Source: Thermoprotei archaeon (GTDB lineage: Archaea; Thermoproteota; Thermoprotei_A; Sulfolobales; NBVN01). Taken from it: a stretch of 9,094 nucleotides of DNA. The notes under the pieces were generated by a model that had not been told where the DNA came from, made no database searches, and saw nothing but the letters and a program-made list of their open reading frames with translations. The position numbers were made by a program, and so were the translations under genes. The stretch covers positions 1 to 9,094 of the forward strand of contig QMWS01000020.1 of assembly GCA_003661745.1 (NCBI GenBank), in the 5' to 3' direction. Shown piece after piece: positions 5,680 to 9,094 of the stretch. Within the stretch, counting starts at the first letter, position 1. Every line of letters begins with the position of its first letter.

Positions 5680-6665
5680 GTTCAGACTTTTACACTAAAC
5701 CTATCACAGCAAGCAAAAATAGACGACTACTAGAAAGACTGAAAGAGCTAGCAAAGAGAACAAGCAACCAATACGCACTATATTATTATCTGTACACAAC
5801 AGGGAAAGCAACACTATATCAACTATTCAGGGTATATAATGAGATAGCTGGTAGAAGAGTGCGTCTAGCAACACTAAGAAAACAGCTTAAGATCTTAGAG
5901 GAGAGGTACAAGGTAATCAGAAAAGTAGAAGAATACTACATACCGCTAATACCGCCAGAAGAACTCTTACCAGCAATAAACATCAAAAGAGCTAAAGCAG
6001 GCAAGAAAGGTGCACTCAAAAGAATATTACATCTCCACAGGAAACCAGAACAGCTACAGGTACCCAAGAACTTAGCATACTACATATCTAGAGTATATGA
6101 GGAAGCACAGGAGCTACTAAAGAGAGGAGACCGTACAGTAGCTCTCGATCTCCTCGTACACACCTATTTGCCGCTCAGAGAAAATGAAGTATTGTGGATA
6201 TGGAGAGGAAACGAATTTATCTATTGGGACAACAAAACCAGAACATTTAGATGTCTATACTCAGAAGAACTATCAAAATTACTGGAAAAACTAGGCTATA
6301 CAGAAGGAGTAATGACGTGGCACATCTTGGGACATGAGAGAGCAGCCAAGATAATCAAGAGGCTCTTCGGAAAAGGGTGTCTGGACTGGCCTTGGAGTCG
6401 AAGCATAGCATACGGATTAATGTTATTAGGTATACTAAAAGGAGGAAACAACTACCGTATTGAAGTACTATATAGAGAAAACCACCTATACTTCATACTA
6501 AGGAACTATTACACAGGATACCTAATTAATGAATACACAATAAAATGGAACCACGAAAAATTACCACCACCATTAACTAAGGAAAAACCACACTACAAAG
6601 GATTAGCACTTGGCGTACCGCACACCAACCCCAAAAACGATGAAAATTACTTTTCAAGGTGGTAA
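5676..6665 (+). CDS. Uncharacterised protein with N-terminal winged helix, 329 aa
   Basis: No family was recognised. Residues 15-92 look like a second winged-helix domain: a basic helix (NRRLLERLKELAKR), then SNQYALYYYLYTTG (30-43), ATLYQLFRVYNEIAG (45-59), a probable recognition helix RLATLRKQLKILEER (63-77) and a wing KVIRKVEEYYIPL (79-91). A basic linker (104-127) leads to a helical segment (132-165), and then a mixed, tryptophan-rich domain (172-290). That domain includes MTWHILGHERAAKIIKRLFG (213-232), RSIAYGLMLLGILKGG (242-257) and a beta hairpin, and could hold another HTH. No nuclease, ATPase or transposase motif was seen. The start at 5676 gives an ATGA overlap with the upstream gene and has GGGGTATC six bases before it; an ATG at 5661 is less likely. 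It probably binds DNA together with the upstream 120-aa protein. Confidence 0.85.
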   Translation: MSSDFYTKPITASKNRRLLERLKELAKRTSNQYALYYYLYTTGKATLYQLFRVYNEIAGRRVRLATLRKQLKILEERYKVIRKVEEYYIPLIPPEELLPAINIKRAKAGKKGALKRILHLHRKPEQLQVPKNLAYYISRVYEEAQELLKRGDRTVALDLLVHTYLPLRENEVLWIWRGNEFIYWDNKTRTFRCLYSEELSKLLEKLGYTEGVMTWHILGHERAAKIIKRLFGKGCLDWPWSRSIAYGLMLLGILKGGNNYRIEVLYRENHLYFILRNYYTGYLINEYTIKWNHEKLPPPLTKEKPHYKGLALGVPHTNPKNDENYFSRW

Positions 6666-6851
6666 TTGATACTGGAACAAAAAGGGATAGACACTAAAAT
6701 AATGCTTTGCGTTATAATTGTAGCAATGCTATTGGTAATTGTGCTTAATCACATACCAAAAGAATTGTTAGCTAAACTGTACGTAACATTACTACTCGTA
6801 CTAACAATACTATTTGCATTAGTACTAAAAGCAAAATCAATTATCCACTAA
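6666..6851 (+). CDS. Tiny two-span membrane protein, 61 aa
   Basis: It starts with a TTG directly after the TAA of the 329-aa gene. AGGTGGT (6657-6663), a near-consensus ribosome site, overlaps that stop, though spacing to the TTG is only two bases; an internal ATG at 6702 is the fallback start. Two hydrophobic helices are evident at about residues 12-29 and 36-54, joined by a short NHIPKE turn, with a basic KAK near the C-terminus. This is a classic small helical hairpin. It would be the last gene of the winged-helix operon. By analogy, small two-TM partners of regulators or toxins exist, but nothing in its sequence identifies a role. Confidence 0.55.
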   Translation: MILEQKGIDTKIMLCVIIVAMLLVIVLNHIPKELLAKLYVTLLLVLTILFALVLKAKSIIH

Positions 6852-6853
6852 AA

Positions 6854-6884
6854 CACTTTATAGTAAAAATATATTTCAAAACAA
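6854..6884 (-). terminator. T-rich terminator region for the minus-strand operon
   Basis: After the 74-aa gene the minus strand contains TTGTTTT and ATATTTTTAC within the short convergent gap, which fits archaeal U-tract termination. No stem is evident. Confidence 0.4.
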
Positions 6885-7109
6885 TTACTCAAGAATATAC
6901 CGCTCAATTCCATTATTACTAATTTTCACTATGTCCCACTTTTTACCATCATAGTGGACAAAATAAACTTGCTTACGTAAAACACCTTTCTCAAAATCCT
7001 TTATTTCACATGGGCGAAAAACCCTGGGATTAAGTTCTAAAACTTTCTTTACTTTTTTGTATTCTATCTTAGCACCTATACCAGTATTTATAATGAACTC
7101 TTTACCCAC
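6885..7109 (-). CDS. Small uncharacterised protein, 74 aa
   Basis: This is the last gene of a three-gene minus-strand operon. Its GTG start shares one base with the upstream stop (TAGTG), so it is probably translated by re-initiation. The protein is basic and rich in alternating beta-type segments (EFIINTGIGAKIEYKKVKKVLEL, RKQVYFVHYDGKKWDIVKI, GIERYILE). It has no membrane span or signal peptide, and one cysteine (about residue 34). The pattern suggests a small all-beta cytosolic domain. No family is recognised. Confidence 0.72.
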   Translation of the reverse strand: MGKEFIINTGIGAKIEYKKVKKVLELNPRVFRPCEIKDFEKGVLRKQVYFVHYDGKKWDIVKISNNGIERYILE

Positions 7110-7435
7110 TACTCCGTAACCTCATACAATATTATTTTACCGTCAATAGTCTTCTCAACCAATAGGTTACCACTAATCTTTTTCACCTCGCCAGGTCTAA
7201 GCGATAGAACTATCTTAGGCCTAATAGATTTCCACAAAACTTTTACTAATGATAATATCAACAACCTCGTGATAGGTACTACTTCTTCAGATAGCCTATA
7301 AACATGAGTTAAGTCATTTCTTAACTCGACTACCTCGTTACTATCGCTAAAACTTTGACTAGGAATTCTCTGAAGCTCTAGAACATATGGTTGCTGAATC
7401 GCTAATAGATTTGATGTATTTACAGTCTGACTCAT
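7109..7435 (-). CDS. Small uncharacterised protein, 108 aa
   Basis: From the ATG at 7435 (MSQTVNTSNLL) it encodes 108 residues. GGTGAG, with GGAG just after it, lies a few bases upstream, and the start falls eight bases after the preceding stop. A longer frame from 7462 would overlap the upstream gene and is less likely. The N-terminal third is polar and Gln/Ser-rich. The middle has a hydrophobic helix (about 54-68, VVPITRLLILSLVKVLW) that could be amphipathic or a weak membrane span. The C-terminal part is beta-rich (KIVLSLRPGEVKKISGNLLVEK, then GKIILYEV). No family was recognised. Its position between two other small beta-rich proteins suggests the three products work together. Confidence 0.72.
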   Translation of the reverse strand: MSQTVNTSNLLAIQQPYVLELQRIPSQSFSDSNEVVELRNDLTHVYRLSEEVVPITRLLILSLVKVLWKSIRPKIVLSLRPGEVKKISGNLLVEKTIDGKIILYEVTE

Positions 7436-7443
7436 CACTCTCC

Positions 7444-7887
7444 TCACCCTACCGATTTCCACTGGATTTTAATACCCCAATGAACCCAGTAAAGCGGCTC
7501 ACCAACATCTGTTTTATAATTCATATTACGTGAAACCATAGATGCCTCACCTAAAACCTTAATCTTATACTTCTTATCATTAACCTCAACCTCTACTTCC
7601 TCTACAGCAGGCTCCTGACTTTGTATATCCACTAACTCCCATCCCTCTTCAGGAGGTTTATCAGGAGGGCTAAGAGGCTTATCCTTTACATAATTCTTTA
7701 ACTCGTCCGGTACATAAAGCGATGCAACACCACCCGCTGTTTTAACAGCAAAATTAACTCCTCCAAACGGTGAAAAACCAACATATTTTACACCAACAAT
7801 TACGACACGTAGAATTAGCTTACTGCCATCAGCAAGAGCTACAATACCGGGTTTGCTCAATGTTACGCGATAAACACTTTCTACCAT
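7444..7887 (-). CDS. Uncharacterised beta-rich protein, 147 aa
   Basis: This is the first gene of the three-gene operon. The ATG at 7887 (MVESVYRVTL) is chosen because AGGGGGT (7900-7894) lies six bases upstream and a TATA box at 7935-7944 predicts transcription from about 7914. That rules out the in-frame ATG at 7935. The sequence is mostly beta: VYRVTLSKPGIVALADGSKL, then LRVVIVGVKYVGFSPFGG and VNFAVKTAGGVASLYVP. A charged proline-rich linker (about 68-84) follows, then a second beta section (EVEVEVNDKKYKIKVLG) and an aromatic tail (PLYWVHWGIKIQW). There is no signal peptide or membrane helix. It could be a two-domain binding or structural protein. No family was recognised and no catalytic motif is visible. 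Confidence 0.8.
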   Translation of the reverse strand: MVESVYRVTLSKPGIVALADGSKLILRVVIVGVKYVGFSPFGGVNFAVKTAGGVASLYVPDELKNYVKDKPLSPPDKPPEEGWELVDIQSQEPAVEEVEVEVNDKKYKIKVLGEASMVSRNMNYKTDVGEPLYWVHWGIKIQWKSVG

Positions 7888-7934
7888 AATTATACCCCCT
7901 ACTAACCCAGTAAATATTACCGTCATCTCCCCCA

Positions 7935-7944
7935 ATAAATTTAT
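7935..7944 (-). promoter_or_regulatory. TATA box for the three-gene minus-strand operon
   Basis: ATAAATTTAT is palindromic, so its strand is fixed only by context. About 25 bases downstream on the minus strand (near 7914) gives a roughly 27-base leader ending in the AGGGGGT ribosome site before the ATG at 7887. Confidence 0.5.
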
Positions 7945-7991
7945 GTTTGGACAAACTCCTATAAACGAATAGAAGAATTGAAAAGTGGAAC

Positions 7992-8198
7992 TTATCTATC
8001 GCTAACAACTATAACTCTAATTTCATCTTCAGAGATACTATTACCAGGAACAACATTAATTCCCACATGCTTAAGCCAGAAATCTGTTAGGGCCATTTCT
8101 ACTACTTCATCAATACTACACCTATAGATATTGGCCAAATAATAGAGCACCTCATAAGCTTCTTCCGAAATCTTTACCTTTAACTTAACTCTACTCAT
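7992..8198 (-). CDS. Ribbon-helix-helix (CopG-like) regulator, 68 aa
   Basis: The sequence fits the ribbon-helix-helix pattern. It has a short N-terminal strand (SRVKLKVKI, residues 2-10), helix A beginning SEEAYEVLYYLANIYR (11-26), a CS turn, and helix B IDEVVEMALTDFWLKH (29-44). A short acidic tail follows (SEDEIRVIVVSDR). In this family two chains pair their strands into a sheet that enters the DNA major groove, and many members repress their own operon. The ATG at 8198 overlaps the upstream TGA by four bases (ATGA), with GGTGG just before it; a GTG at 8207 is less likely. Coupling to the 235-aa gene suggests a regulator-effector pair, for example an antitoxin-like protein, but the upstream protein resembles no known toxin. 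Confidence 0.8.
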   Translation of the reverse strand: MSRVKLKVKISEEAYEVLYYLANIYRCSIDEVVEMALTDFWLKHVGINVVPGNSISEDEIRVIVVSDR

Positions 8199-8902
8199 AC
8201 CCACCACCAGCTCCTAGTAAATCCATAGACATAAGACTTGATAAATTCCCACACTTCTTTATCGATACCCTGCAGATATCTGTTATAGATATAAGATAGT
8301 AGAGCTTCCAAACCGCCATTAACATATTTCTCAAACGCTCTCTTTAACCCTATAGGAACAGGTGATTTCTCCCACTTAACATACTCAAATCCATTTATCA
8401 GATAGACCATCTTCTTCGCAAACCACCATCGATCAGGTTGCCGACCATACCTCAACTGTTTCCTTACATATCTAAGAGAATTATACACGTTTCTCAACTT
8501 ACTGAACATAGTATATCTAACTCTATGAAGTTCAAGAACATAGTTGCTAGGATCCGACTTAATAAATCTTTCAACATTGATTTCATACAACTTCATTCTC
8601 ACATCATTCCACGTCATCTTCATTAATCTCAGCTGATATTCGCTGTACTCGTTACCTTCCCTATCCATATAGCTCACCTTAAATACACGTCCAGCAATAC
8701 TACCAAGTTTATTTACATCAATGTGATGCACTAAAACAAAGAATTTAATTTCTTTAATACCATAACGCGGGTTAAGAAGGACAAATTTCATAGACTTACT
8801 AAGGAAGAAGCGGCCGATAACTTGAACCATTAAATGAAGATCGTACTTCAAACTAAACACATCAAAAACATACAAGAACCCATTACGGACAACACAATAC
8901 AT
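8195..8902 (-). CDS. Uncharacterised basic, aromatic-rich protein, 235 aa
   Basis: No family was recognised. The N-terminal ~75 residues are beta-rich (MYCVVRNGFLYVFDV; KFVLLNPRYG; IKFFVLVHHIDV). The centre (about 90-165) is helical and very basic, with repeated Tyr/Arg (RNVYNSLRYVRKQLRYGRQ, 137-155) followed by PDRWWFAKK. The C-terminal part is helical and aromatic, ending RSWWWV. The composition suggests nucleic-acid binding. An HH pair (59-60) and Y145-x-x-K148 superficially recall Rep-type nucleases, but the HUH motif is not intact, so I do not assign that. The ATG at 8902 has GATGATC eight bases upstream, a good ribosome site. However, the frame stays open for 27 coding-like codons above it to a TAA (8984-8986), so the true protein may have been longer. 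It overlaps the ribbon-helix-helix gene by ATGA. Confidence 0.75.
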   Translation of the reverse strand: MYCVVRNGFLYVFDVFSLKYDLHLMVQVIGRFFLSKSMKFVLLNPRYGIKEIKFFVLVHHIDVNKLGSIAGRVFKVSYMDREGNEYSEYQLRLMKMTWNDVRMKLYEINVERFIKSDPSNYVLELHRVRYTMFSKLRNVYNSLRYVRKQLRYGRQPDRWWFAKKMVYLINGFEYVKWEKSPVPIGLKRAFEKYVNGGLEALLSYIYNRYLQGIDKEVWEFIKSYVYGFTRSWWWV

Positions 8903-8983
8903 ACCAGGAAGATCATCTGTACCTACACTTTTACCATCAAATTCTCTACCGATGACCCTAAAAACACTAGGAACAGGAACAAC

Positions 8984-9094
8984 TTATCTAGGATAACCAC
9001 GAAGCCCTAATGCAACAATAACGGATTCTATTCTATCTCGATATGGAGGGTCAACACCCATACTAGTACGGCCATGTGGGTGGAATAACAATAT
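8984..9094 (-). CDS. C-terminal 36 codons of a frame entering from the right edge
   Basis: The minus strand is open from the right edge to a TAA at 8984-8986, reading ILLFHPHGRTSMGVDPP, then YRDRIESVIVALGLRGYPR. The residues and RNY-like codons look coding. It is in the same frame as the 235-aa gene, 81 bases downstream, with no other stop between. It is therefore either the tail of a separate upstream gene or the front of one interrupted gene. No family was recognised. Confidence 0.5.
   Translation of the reverse strand: MLLFHPHGRTSMGVDPPYRDRIESVIVALGLRGYPR

Noticed and set aside
8195..8902. HUH-type replication or transposition nuclease for the 235-aa protein
   Set aside because: Only an HH dipeptide and a YxxK are present. 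No His-hydrophobic-His motif lies in the protein itself, and the HPH in the upstream frame is before a stop codon.

Overview
The window looks like chromosomal DNA from a hyperthermophilic crenarchaeon of the Desulfurococcales, perhaps Staphylothermus-like. This is an inference from several things: the AT-rich sequence, heavy use of AGA/AGG and ATA codons, GTG and TTG starts, Shine-Dalgarno motifs of the GGTGATC type, TATA boxes about 25 bases before predicted starts, many small proteins without recognisable families, and a secreted beta-helix protein with a Thr-rich stalk and C-terminal membrane anchor. No species can be fixed from the sequence alone.

Left part (1-2302). A calcineurin-like metallophosphoesterase with all its metal-binding motifs runs off the left edge on the minus strand. 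It is followed, also on the minus strand, by a 437-residue membrane-anchored helical protein of unknown family (846-2159). A 143-base divergent promoter region separates that gene from the next.

Middle (2303-5316). A large cell-surface protein (signal peptide, right-handed beta-helix, Ig-like domains, Thr-rich stalk, TM anchor) lies on the plus strand. It is split by a single frame change at about 2650-2690, so it now reads as two overlapping frames. Beyond it are a repeat-rich convergent intergenic region (a perfect 13-bp hairpin, three copies of TGAAGATTC, and two copies of a GATT-plus-G-run element), a 45-residue single-span membrane protein on the minus strand with an inverted repeat at its predicted transcription start, and a GC-rich island (about 63% GC) that folds into a nested hairpin and may be a structured RNA gene.

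Right part (5281-9094). This resembles an accessory island of uncharacterised genes. A plus-strand operon encodes a small winged-helix protein, a 329-residue protein with an N-terminal winged helix, and a tiny two-span membrane protein. It converges on minus-strand genes: an operon of three small proteins of unknown function (147, 108 and 74 residues), and upstream of it a 235-residue basic aromatic-rich protein overlapping a ribbon-helix-helix regulator by ATGA. At the right edge is the C-terminal end of another frame, which stops at a TAA and then stays open, with coding-like codons, into the 235-residue gene. This may be a nonsense-interrupted gene. No integrase, replicase, tRNA, rRNA, CRISPR array or known defence gene was recognised.

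The likeliest previously undescribed items are the GC-rich RNA candidate, the two-winged-helix plus small membrane protein operon with its convergent partner operon, and the frameshifted surface protein.
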